Position numbers and translations under genes: made by a program. This document shows, in pieces, positions 33,906-46,195 of a stretch of 64,000 nt of DNA. Source of the DNA: Echinometra lucunter (lineage: Eukaryota > Echinodermata > Echinoidea > Camarodonta > Echinometridae); contig CM057165.1 of assembly GCA_029962745.1 (NCBI GenBank), forward strand, positions 21,437,355 to 21,501,354, given 5' to 3'. How positions within the stretch are numbered: position 1 is the first letter of the stretch; each line of letters begins with the position of its first letter. The notes under the pieces are model-generated. The model searched no databases and was not told where the DNA came from. It worked only from the letters and a program-made list of their open reading frames with translations.

Positions 33906-36900
33906 AAAGTTTGATGGCACATATTGGAAAAAATAGAAAATGAACAATAACTGCTGTTGTATATAGCATATAACATTTATTATTACATTCATATTCAAAT
34001 TCATATCGAAAGAAATTCTCATGTGAGTAAATAAATTAGGTTGGAAATGTAGGGTACTGCTAAATAAGCCAAAGATAAATGTCTTTCCAAAGAATATTTC
34101 AGCCGCGGAAGGGACTTTCGGACCCCGTGCCCTGTGGTTAACAGTCTGTCCCACACCTCTCGCTTGCTCCAGCTGGGTAAAGAGCGGCAAGAAATATTTT
34201 GATTTTTCTGTGCATGTTTGGATGTTTACCTCAAGAAATGCTGATGATAAAATCTAAGTGCTTTTTTTTTCTGTCTTACCACTGACAAAGGATTACACAC
34301 TCTATTGGGAAAATCATTCGGAAAAGAAATTAGTTCAAGCTTCATATCTGTGTCATAAATGTGTCGATGTATGAAACCATCAGGTCATACAACGAGGCAT
34401 AGATCTTAGCATATCTTAGCAACAGTCCCTCGCCTTAAATTGGCCAACGCCACATCTTCTGTGCTTCTGAAAAGCCAATCATTTTGTGACTTGCAAACCA
34501 GTAGGGATTATCGGTACTGGAGGTGCATTCATCATTTCACAAGACAACTAAGAATCATGAATATCATGACAAAGTACTAATGGCAATCTATGCATGTAAA
34601 TTATTTAAGTACGCAACAGAATATCAGGATTGTCGGCCTGGGATGAAAGGGGAATCCCTTCATTTCAACCATATTCCCCAATCGCGGCAGTAACGGCCAA
34701 AGCAGTCTATTCTGAACTGTACCTCTGTCAACTGACCCTCTTGGGATTGTCCTTATGTTCTTGTAAGTGCTCCTCTGCCCCGTCAAACAGAGTGTGTAAG
34801 CAAGACGAACTAATCAGAAATCTAAGGCGAAGAGATTGCTTTCGTGGGTGAAAATCAAGAGGCTTTTCTTCACGAAAAATTTGCGCAAGAACAGTTCTTA
34901 ACCTACATGCCAAGGGCTTATTTTCGTAACCAGTTTGCCGATCTACCGATACGACGGACTACGGCTTAGTACATGATTCCTCAATACGACATCTCATGTT
35001 ATGCTGTTGCATGAAGAAAAAAATGAGTATTTCTTTTCTCTTGATTACTTTCTTTGCTTACTATAAGAAGCCTGGAAAAATAGGGAGAGGAGACGGGGAA
35101 GTCGTTCTGTCTTTCCTCTTTCGCCATGATGCAGGCGGAGCACTGTGCAGGGGTGAAATCGGACTCGGGCAAGGGGAGTTTTGTGGACCCTCAGGGGGGC
35201 AGGCGCTTTTGTAATGGTCGGTCTTTCTGGGGTAAATACCATCGTAAAATACACGGTAATGCAGCCTGACCTACTTGCGCCAGCGTCCCACCTTGGGAGC
35301 CAAGGCAACTACACGGTGTCTAAAAGAAAGCTAATTGTCAGGGAGCATGTACCCCGTGCAAGAACTTCAGTCTTCCTAAGTAGTAGGTGTGATGTTCTTA
35401 TCGCCATCACAATGAAACCAGCCATGCTTACAGGCAGAGGTTCAGAAAAAGGAAACATCACAGATATCTAATTACAAGACTTCTTAATAAAAAAATAAAA
35501 GATAGCTAAACTGTGAGGATTCGACAGATTACTTCTGAGAGTCAATGAAGAAACTGTATTGTTTTTTTTTTACCACCACGCCGATAGTTGTAGATTTAGG
35601 AGAATGATGCATAAAATGCATTTACCGACATGAATTTTTTTTCCAGAAAGAAAATAAACACGAGGAGAGGGGAATCAGGAATTCCCCCCCTTAGAATAGC
35701 GTGTTTGTCATGTTTACCCCCTGCCGTAATAGCATTGGCCTCGATTTTTAGGCCTCGAGACGGGAGGGGGCGCCCGCCATAATTAGCCCATAATGGATAC
35801 CCTTATTATCTACCTAAGTCACGCATTCGCTTTCCTGTTCAAATTCGTTTTGATCAGACTGATCAGTATTTGGCACCTGCGACTCTTGACAGACCCTGTA
35901 CTGAGGGAACTAGACGACATTGACCGCTACACAACGCGCAATTCAACGCTGATTTGAATGGAACTGGAGTAACAAACCCCTAGGCGGCTCTAGCTTCCCT
36001 AGACCCACATACAAACAGCCCCCTCGCCGAATGGCAGTCAGTAGCACCCGTACCGAAAGCAAGCCAGTCCACCACAAAAGAATGTTTTCATTCCTACATT
36101 TTCACCTCGAATCAGAAATTTATTGGGCCACGAAGGTCACGGGCGCCTCAAGTTCCATTTTTCCCCCTTTATATAAATGTTTCATAATTTCACTTTCATA
36201 TTTTCTACCATTGTTCGCACGCGCTGATCAAAAAAGTGATAAAAAAAATAATGAGGTGCAGACAGATGTGAATACACAATTTGGAAGTAAACACCCAACT
36301 CATTCATTTTTTAGAAGAATGACTTTAGGGTTCGCAGACAACAAAATACGAGGTTTGACAATGGTTGTTTTTTTGTCTTTCCGCCTGGATGTTTTTCGTG
36401 AAAAGAGCGCACTAACTTTGTACTTATGAAGCAATCAATCACGGATGATGATTGTATTTTCGGGGCAGTGAAAAGGCCCCCAAACCTTGACGGGTTGACA
36501 TCCTCTATTTGCGCTCAAAGAAAACCCCATTTTCAATTGTTACCCTAATAATGTTATGATAAGGTTCCTACCTAATCCACCCCTGGAGAAAACCTGTAGT
36601 CTAATGCCCCCTCAACTCGTGATGCAAAATGTTTTCCAATTCCTCACACTCTAAACATGCTACAGAACAAAATCAATGTTTTTTTTTTTTTCTTTACAGA
36701 AATTTATGCATGGCCTACTAGAGTTATAATTTACTTTGCGCTCATCGTTTTCTTCGGGAAAAAATTATTTTAGTGACTATTCTGAAAGCCAATTGCAAGT
36801 TCCCAATTTACAAAAGGAATTCATAAATCATTTTAATTACATATTTGGATTTTCCCTTTAGTTCTCTATGTATTTATGTATTTTGACACGGACATTAATC

Positions 36901-38500
36901 AATAAAGTTAGCTCGAACTCTGGAAAAAAAGAATAAAAAAAATTTCTGTTTTGAAGGAATATCGTGATGAATATGAAAAGGACTGCTTTAAAAATACCAG
37001 CAAATTCGAAATGATCAGAAAAGGCAGGCAGAATGATGGCCGGAAGATTTTTGTGTAGTTCCATATACTAGTTTCTGTGTGTAGTACGTGTGTTTATCTG
37101 TAAGGCTGAGTTAATTTGTTGTTAATTTGACGATTTTAAAAAATCTCTAGGGTATTCATCAAGTTTAGTGGACTACTTTAATAACAACCTTTTCTAATAA
37201 TAGAGCTGCTTACTGACGTTTTCAAATTCATGCTTATTTCTCTCCAGAACTATGGAATACCAACATCAGTTCACCTGTTATGCATAATGTACCTGAATAC
37301 TAGTAGAATCTACTTTGCATATATTAGTTGTTGCTATGTCGGGTAAGCTTCTTAGTTGCCCAGGGAAACTTTTGTTCAACAACTATTCATAAAATTAGTA
37401 AGCACGTGTATTTTTTGAAAGATTTTTTTTGTGCACATAATAATCTTATGAGAACTCAAGGTTATCTTCATGTAGATTCTTTGGCACATTTAATATCTAT
37501 GTGCATAATTTTTTATAACTTAATGAAGGGGTTTATTTTTTTTCTTAAAAAAAAATAGCTCATTGATGATTCTATTTTAGGTCCCTGATCTCTTTATATC
37601 TTTCATATATCCTAAAGTTGTTCGCATCCTTCAATCACGTTACATATTTGTCTCTCACCTTTGACTTTGGATCAGATTTGGACAAAAAGTGATACATGTA
37701 GCGTTAAACTTCAGTGTATTCAATAATCCTAATATGACGTCAAATTTTTCAATATGTCAGATAAAACAATCAAATTATTTTAATGTTTGCGTTAATCATC
37801 ATCACATTATTTATCAAAGAAGAAAAATAATTCGATTGAAATGAAGATGTTCAGAATATTTAGATGTCATTGAAACACAGCGAACGTCGACTGCGACTCC
37901 CCGGTCCGCCGGGATGAAAATGGAGGGGAACCAGACGTACACAGTTCTTGCTTTTCCGCCGGTACCGCAGTTACCCAGCTTATGGTAAAGCTTACGGTGA
38001 AGTCGTATGCAGTCGTCGTGTATGTTCTGTTAAATCATTTTCTTTTGGAATTTATTCTAGATCCATATAAATGGTGTTTTTTTTTTTTTAAATTTGTTAT
38101 TTGGTTAGTTGGTTATGGTTTTTACATTCCGGGATTCTAAGTGATTTAGATCTCGAGTAAAAAGTATGTACAAAAATCAACATTGTAATAATGAAGGAAA
38201 AAACGAATTCGAGGAACAGTAATTTGGATTATGAATCTTATATGACTTTTATATGACGCTTAAAAAGATACTCAGGCAAAAGGCAGAAAAATATAGGATT
38301 ACAAACAGAGCAAAAAAAAAAAGAAAATACACAAAAATAAAACCATTACAAAGTTATATATCTACTAGTCCATTTCACCAAACTACATAATAGTCTTTGC
38401 CATACGAGCTTTTAGCAAAATACATGTATTTTTTCCTTCAAATAAATTTATTCAATTCCGATTTTATTTGGTTTCTATGCAAGCGACATCCTTGGAAAAA

Positions 38501-39000
38501 NNNNNNNNNNNNNNNNNNNNNNNNNNNNNNNNNNNNNNNNNNNNNNNNNNNNNNNNNNNNNNNNNNNNNNNNNNNNNNNNNNNNNNNNNNNNNNNNNNNN
38601 NNNNNNNNNNNNNNNNNNNNNNNNNNNNNNNNNNNNNNNNNNNNNNNNNNNNNNNNNNNNNNNNNNNNNNNNNNNNNNNNNNNNNNNNNNNNNNNNNNNN
38701 NNNNNNNNNNNNNNNNNNNNNNNNNNNNNNNNNNNNNNNNNNNNNNNNNNNNNNNNNNNNNNNNNNNNNNNNNNNNNNNNNNNNNNNNNNNNNNNNNNNN
38801 NNNNNNNNNNNNNNNNNNNNNNNNNNNNNNNNNNNNNNNNNNNNNNNNNNNNNNNNNNNNNNNNNNNNNNNNNNNNNNNNNNNNNNNNNNNNNNNNNNNN
38901 NNNNNNNNNNNNNNNNNNNNNNNNNNNNNNNNNNNNNNNNNNNNNNNNNNNNNNNNNNNNNNNNNNNNNNNNNNNNNNNNNNNNNNNNNNNNNNNNNNNN
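38501..39000. other. Assembly gap of exactly 500 N
   Basis: A round-number run of N is a scaffold placeholder, so the real distance is unknown. Reading frames that cross it are meaningless. Both edges are the ends of the two duplicated copies. Confidence 0.99.
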
Positions 39001-42000
39001 AAAAAAGCCGTAATTGTTTGGATTAATAATTTTTTCCACTGGCTCAGGCATAATGAGAGAATGGTGTTTATCGACATCTGCCTAGAGTAGTGTTGACGTC
39101 ATCATACTACATGACGGAGTCATCCCATTTCATCTCATTCGCCACTGTGATAAAGAGCGCCGGTCCGATAATACGGATAATGATAATATAAGTATATAAA
39201 AAAAAATCCGTACCTGAAGCAAATGAGGAAAGGTATGGATACGCTACACCGGAGGCTCATTTGTGTAAATTAAAAAGATGGCCGGCACCTGCAACACGTG
39301 AACTTCGGGACACCGATTTGGAAAAGATTTTGTTGTTATCGTTGTTATGGTTATCGGAGATAATATGAACAGTCCCTGGGGAGCAGGAAACAGGTACGAC
39401 GACTTTGTCCCTCCCCACTAAGCAAATGGCTGTCAGGAATATGATTTTTTTTTTATGTCAACCCTTAAAAGTCCGTACACTAGCAGGAAACAGATATGAC
39501 GACTTTGTCCCTCCCGTTAATACTGCTGTCAGGAATATAACCATTTTATGTTAATGTCTTTCATTTTATGCATGTTTCTCTCCCGATCCTCTGGTTACTC
39601 AATATTCAGTAATAATGACATATCAATAGACGGAATTCCCTTTGCATACACAAGCTGTTGCTGCGTCAGGCTGACCTCGAGCATAGGTCTACCAAGATTT
39701 TAGGTTATCAATAGAAACTTTTAAGCAGTATGCCTAAAAAAGGAGCCCATTAAAAGCATTCTGAGTATCACTCGTAGTCCCAGCTCGCCTCCAAGACCTG
39801 TGTCATTGAAAAGCGTTATAGTGGTCAATAACTCCTATACAGTTACGTAATGCACACTGCACCGAGGCTTCATTTGCGTGACGTAAGACTATGCCAGCGA
39901 TTGGTGAGGCTGTTAAGGCGCGTGTCAAATTGTCAAGCGTCTACCTACGACAGCACGACACCTTGTTGGCATGGGGTGAAGTACCCAAGGGCGAACTGGG
40001 GCTGAAATTCGAACGGGGAATTTTGATGCGACCGACCCGTTAACCAATATAAAAACCGGTCTTAGACCACAAATCTATCGACCTTAAATGTCTAATATCA
40101 AGCGGTCCTGGGGAAAACTCTTCAAACTCCCAATGGACAGTCCGCCTCTGGAAACAGCATAGTTGAAAGAGACTGAAGATGGAACAGACATAAAACATCT
40201 TTATAGTCCTTACCTTGTGAAAAATTGGGGAATATCGTGACTTAGCATGGGACAGTGTGACATTATATTAGCACACAGAAATTCACAGCGAGGGTATAGA
40301 ATCCTTTTGTACAAACGAGTATATTATGACAATTCCATTCATATTGTTTGGTACACTGTGGCCACAGAGACTTTGCACTAAGAAGTACTTCACATCAAGT
40401 TGTTTAGAAAGCCTTCAAATGCATTACCCATGATTGCACTTTTCACACAAGTAAACACTATGTCCTTTCCGATTAGCATGATTAGGATACTGTCTTGCAA
40501 GCTATCTTGATAACTCTCGATATAGTATCATTCTTGAGGTCTATAATTTGATGTGGTTTCTGATTCACGATTACATCAGTAACTATTTAAACTCGCCATT
40601 ATTTCAGTGGTCACAATTTCCTTTGTGCTTTTTTCCTTCCCAGAACAATAACGAGAAAGGACTCTCTTTCGAGACTACCAGATCGAATACAAGGGTTCAT
40701 CGTCTTCTTGAGATGGGAGAGAGAAAGAGACTTGATATGGGGAAATCAAAATTGATCTTTTCAATAACAGATGGGTCACATTTCCGAGTTGATTAAGACA
40801 GAATTTAGACGGCAACTTCCGTTTTCTATAGCGCGCATCAAGTTCATCTCAGTTTAGCAGTCCTAGCGAATTGGTTAGGCAATAGATAGTTCGCCCACTT
40901 CCTTTGTTTTTCTTAGCGCTGTGGGAGTAAAAATCATGCATTAACATTGTCTTCTAAAAGCTTGTTTTCTCCTAATTTAGCCAAACATTAAAATATCTAT
41001 TTTCGTTTTGAAAATAAACCGCAAAACCTGAATTAAAAGTGATCATCACATGACCATCTGCAGTCCAATGATAATTTTAGTTTCTAATTTAGTATGATGT
41101 AAATTACATTAAAAATAACAGGTAGAAAAAAAGCATACAAGAATTCAAAACATAAAACAATTAGGCTCCCTATCATATGATTTATTTTGTTTCCTTTAAG
41201 TAAAATAGAAAAAAATCGTCTACAAACTTCGAATTTACTGTATTATTAACATCAAAATCTGTCTTTTAGCGTGTCTTTATTGTCATGCGGAATGCCTGAT
41301 ATGTTATTAATTACAAAATATTCAGTCGCAATATAACATAAAGTTCGCTGCGTCATTCATGAAAATAATGACTACAAAACAGTTCGAATGATGACAAATA
41401 TTTCTAAAACTATTATGAAAGTAATGATAACAACAGGCCAATGTTAAACAAAAATTAACGTAACGCTGAGGAAGCCCAAATTACCTTGAAAACTCTCATT
41501 TCAAATCCCTTAAGCTCGACACAAACATAAGCACAACATTTTGTAAAGTGGAATGAGAGTGTAATAATGAAAGAGCTTGCAATATTCATCGATCTTTTGT
41601 AAGAAGAGCATAATAGGGAGGAGGCGTCCAGATAGAGAAGTAGCCAGCTTATCATGTTTAATACCTTGAATTGATTAGCATACCTTGTTTGGTTATCATA
41701 TGAATTGAAATTAAAGTCTATCATCAGTTCATCTACAGCTTTTAATACGATAAACAACTTTGCTTGGAAAATGTCAGTATATAAGGAGTATAGGTTATAA
41801 AGAATTCCCTTTCCATACGTGTAGGCCTATATTGTTTGCGAACGAACGAATATGAAAATATACAAAAAGGCAATGCACGTTGCAAAGGATCAGAGACAGA
41901 ATAACTCGAATTTTTAATGAACAAAGTAAACTATACTCAGGGGGTGATACTATAGATGTCCACTGAAACCTGGAGCAGAATTTTAAGATTTAGAGGTTCG

Positions 42001-43433
42001 TATATTAAGATGCCACTAACAAACAAGTCCTTCATTCAGGCATGTCAGGTGGAAAAAAGATGCTTTATCCACTGATTTTTCAATTCCAACCGGTGGCAAG
42101 TATCGGTCTAAAATGTGACTTGTCGATATTTAAAAAGAACCTAGGGCTAAGAAAATGATCATGATGATGAAGAAGGTGAGTGTGTTGACGATTCAGAACT
42201 AAGTGTTTGTTCAATATTTATGTACTAATCAACTTTCCCCAGTTGCAGCTGTGGAGCAGTTTCACATTGTAATCACTTCACCAGAACTCTTGAAGGCCTC
42301 TTTCCAAAATGTAGCATTATATCACGTACGATAATCACCTTACAGAATCCCGCTTTCCAATTATCTCTCACCAACAAGATATCTAAACGATATCTTCGGT
42401 TTCCTGACTTCAGTTCCTGGTTCTCATCTCCCACACGCTATGACCAGGACTGGCAGCAGCCACAGCTCTGCTCAGCGGGTACTCCGTATCGCCTTGGCAG
42501 GCAGGCCAGGTCCGTCCCGGTGGGACCCCCGTTGGAACGCTCCCCTTCTTTAGGCCTGCTCGAGTTTCACACTCTCCGTGAACTTGACCGTATTTTAGTG
42601 GATCCCCCGGGGCTGGGTATGGGAGGAAGTCGGGGAGAAGTCAGTGCCCAGCTTAGCGTAGCAAGGGTCATGGGCTGCAGGACTTGGCAGGGTGTCGGGA
42701 GGACGAACGCTGTGCAGACGGAGGTCACTGGCCGATCCTCAACTTCGTAGGTTGTCAGCCAGGCTCTTAGACGAAAGTGCAGTCTGTCCTCGTTTGAAAT
42801 TTGCAGCTCTTTGGTGACTTGTGCCTGTCAGGCCATGCAGTATAAACTTATTTGCACTTGTGAAAATAGCCCTATATAGTTGTGATTGTGACTTTCAATT
42901 TTGTTTCAGTTTGACTTGGATTCTTGCTTTGCTAAACCGTAGCCTTCAACATCCCTAATTCAGGTGGCATAGAACTGCTTCTTCTTTTTTCTTTTTTTAA
43001 CTTTTTTTTATTTTAAATATTTGGTCTGAGTAATGATCTGCACTTTCATTCATTCAGTCATTATGACCATTAATATGAAAAAAAAACCGGTAGAACCTAT
43101 GGTGCATTTTGAATATCATTTTCCTTTCGCCTTCGATTTTTCATTTTGCCGAATCGTGAGCACGAGAATACAACCAAGTTGAATATCATCATTTAAAAAA
43201 AATATATAAAATTGTCATTTCTATTCCGGAAATGAATAGTTTGTTTGATGGCAGAAATACAGATATTTAAGTTTATGACATAAGCAGGATGCAAGTGATA
43301 GTAGGCCTACTAATGGGCCTAGGATGAAAGCAGTTGTGGGGGCTGCCGTTTAAAAAGCAAATGCATTACATCCCATGGTAAGCATTTCATATTTCAATCT
43401 ATTCTGAAAAAGTACATGATATACCAAAGCCAG

Positions 43434-43449
43434 CCCCCCCCCCCCCCCC
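43434..43449. repeat. C16 homopolymer, copy 2
   Basis: Length differs by two bases from copy 1. Confidence 0.9.
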
Positions 43450-45281
43450 ACCTTCCCGGCATAAAAAAAAGAGAAACAAGGAAGAAAGTTAAAATCTTGG
43501 TTGGTTTTTCTTATATGACGGTGCATCACGAAGTTAATGGGCTTGCCAAACCTACCGCAAACGATAATAATTTAGGTTTTGTGTTACAAATCAGAGTGTC
43601 TGATGATCATGATGACAGCTATTAATGATTTGGTTTGTATGAAAGCTTTTTTTTCCGACAACTGTTAGAAAATATGAATTATGATTATATTTCCTGCGCA
43701 ATTGCTTTGCAAATTATAGAAGCGACAAAGGAAATTATGAATGACGTTATACTCAGATATAGGTGATAACGATGTTGTAATAATTCAGCATGAAAAATCG
43801 GCGAAAAAAAATAACTACAAACAATTCGTAACAAAATTACTATATCGGGACTCTTTTTTTTTAATCTTCAGGTAGTGAACCTAGATAACATGTGTCCTTA
43901 ACTTTGTTTTTTTTTTTAATCTGGCGCATTACGATAAGTTATGGCATCATAATGTAATAATGATTTCTATATGCGAATGCTAACGATGGTAAAAACACCA
44001 ATGTTAAGTTTCATTTTTGCCAAATAATGTATCATAGTGAAAAGCTTATCATCCTAAAAGCCCATTAAATTAGATGAATGGGCAACTGCGCTCGAAGCAT
44101 GCAGAGGAATCAAATCAAACAACATCATTTCTTAATCTTGATGCCTCTTTTCCAAGTCCACGAAGTTCTTTACATCACTGTTTCAAGGGAAAAATAATAA
44201 ATAGATCACCAAGCCCCTCGGCTGAAGATGAAAAAACACCTGACTAAAATGTCCCTCAATTCCAGCTTATATTTCATTAATTTCCTCGCTCTTCTCTCTT
44301 TCCCGTTGTACATACATTAACCCGATTCGATGATGAAAAACAAGGTTAGGGGAACTCCTATGTTGGCATATCGTCTATATACGAATTAATATTCCATCAC
44401 GGAAAAGCCGGCCGCTGACATTTTTTTTCACAAATCGCCCTGAGGTAGAATCATTATTTCATACAGGTGCTTGCTGACATTTCGGAATGACAATTACGCT
44501 AATGGTAATAAGTTCAGGACTGAAAAAAGGAAAAAGAAAACAGACATAGACTGATGAGTTTGGTTTACTTTTCTTTTCTTTTCAGAGAAAGCTAATTACA
44601 TTTGCGGGCGGGTTGTGCGATTTGGCTACGGTGAATTGGAAGTTTCACAAATAATTGATGATCAAAAATATCGTTTCTTTGAGGACAAGGCAATGCACCG
44701 CATTGCCGTGTGCCAGGATATAAATGAGAAAACAGGCCCGCTTTTACAAAGGAGCTTATATCACAATTATATTCAATTTTAATCTTCAGTCTTTGATATT
44801 GTAATATGGGCTATTGGATGATTAGCCTGGTTACAGTTTTTTAAGAAACGAATGGAAAGAGTATATGGTTTCTCGTATGATATGGGACTAGACAAGAGTT
44901 CAAATAACCATATTCACCTTTCCATCAATTATTGTCATGATTGTGTAAGGAGAAGGATTCGATGTACTCTGACCCATTTATAACGACAGTATTCCTAGAA
45001 ATAGTACGGGTCATGATGCCTGGTTTCCCGTAATTTCATTTATTCCCGGTCGTTAAAAAATCCTACATTGTAACAATCAGATATACAGCAATACACCATA
45101 TCCTAATGAGTATGGTATTGACAGTATTTTCCTTCAGCCATCTTCAATCTTTCAAATTAAATATCTACGTATATGTAGCCTCTCAATGAAAACGCGATTG
45201 AGTGAGGTTGTCCACCAATACTTAAAGTGTACCGATCACCAGAAAAAATAATTTGTGTACAGCAAAGATGTGTGAAATACT

Positions 45282-45407
45282 CCCCCCCCCCCTCCCCCCA
45301 AAAAACAAAAAAACAAAAACAAAAACAAAAAACAAAAACAAAACAAAAACAAAACAAAAACAAAAAACAAAAAAACAAACGGAAAAACAAACAAAAACAA
45401 AAACAAA
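45282..45407. repeat. C-run plus (caaaaa)n microsatellite, copy 2
   Basis: Counterpart of 33,303-33,440, shorter and with a different C-run pattern. Confidence 0.9.
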
Positions 45408-45498
45408 ATTCATCCGGTATATAGGGGCTAACTGTTGAGGAGTTTGAAGAAAAAAAAGGATAACATAAGACCACACAAATGGGGCGTTCAAGGAATCG

Positions 45499-45612
45499 AA
45501 TACTAATACTAATACTAATATTAATACTAATATTAATATTAATACTAATACTACTACTACTAATACTACTATTACTATACTACTAATACTACTGTTACTA
45601 CTACTACTATTA

Positions 45613-45651
<39 letters not shown>

Positions 45652-45686
45652 ATGATAATAATAATAATGATAATGATAACAGTATA
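45499..45686. repeat. (act/aat)n microsatellite, copy 2
   Basis: Counterpart of 33,526-33,712 with a different unit arrangement, including a longer perfect tac run. Confidence 0.9.
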
Positions 45687-45837
45687 GTGCATATACGTTA
45701 CGATATACCATCTCTATTTACTTCTAAAGGACTTTGGATATTATTACCCCCGGATTTAAATCATAGAACGTCGTGCATTCAAGGAATAAATCCTATCAGC
45801 TGTTCACTTACTACACCTTGGGTCGAGTGTGGCAAAA

Positions 45838-45882
45838 GTTGATTCATTTCATTTTATTTATTTTCATTTCCAACAAATAAAA
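45838..45882 (-). repeat. Possible LINE 3' tail, minus strand (copy 2)
   Basis: Counterpart of 33,861-33,905. It is not an independent insertion. Confidence 0.3.
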
Positions 45883-46126
45883 CAAAGTTTGATGCACATA
45901 TGGAAAAAATAGAAAATGAACAATAACTGCTGTTGTATATAGCATATAACATTTAATTATTACATTCATATTCAAATTCATATCGAAAGAAATTCTCATG
46001 TGAGTAAATAAATTAGGTTGGAAATGTAGGGTACTGCTAAATAAGCCAGAGATAAAATTTATGTCTTGCCAAAGAATATTTCAGCCGCGGAAGGGCTTCG
46101 GACCCCGTGCCCTGTGGTTAACAGTC

Positions 46127-46195
46127 CCGTGAATATCCTTTGAACCAAAACACCTCTATCTACGGTGCTAAAAGAATTCAAGGGTAGGTTTTGTC
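46127..46195. other. 69 bp present only in copy 2
   Basis: Between acagtc and tgtcccacacc, copy 2 carries 69 extra bases that are absent at 34,146/34,147 in copy 1. The last three extra bases repeat the gtc before the junction. It is the one large structural difference between the copies. Confidence 0.9.

Larger units (their letters stand above)
26980..38500. repeat. Copy 1 of an ~11.5 kb direct duplication
   Basis: This block (11,521 bp) matches 39,001-50,530 in order and orientation from its first base to its last, where it meets the 500 N gap. It holds no gene I can support. Its contents are AT-rich DNA, a GC-rich segment at about 30,420-30,860, microsatellites, and a LINE-tail-like fragment near 33,861. 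Any reading frame here should be treated with caution, because most are broken or changed in copy 2. The likely explanation is an unmerged contig overlap or an unpurged haplotype. Confidence 0.95.

Noticed and set aside
36031..36429. 132-codon plus-strand frame
   Set aside because: The second copy (near 48,068) has a stop where this one has Ser. No domain is recognised.
38397..39077. About 200-codon frames across the gap
   Set aside because: Almost entirely N. They have no informational value.
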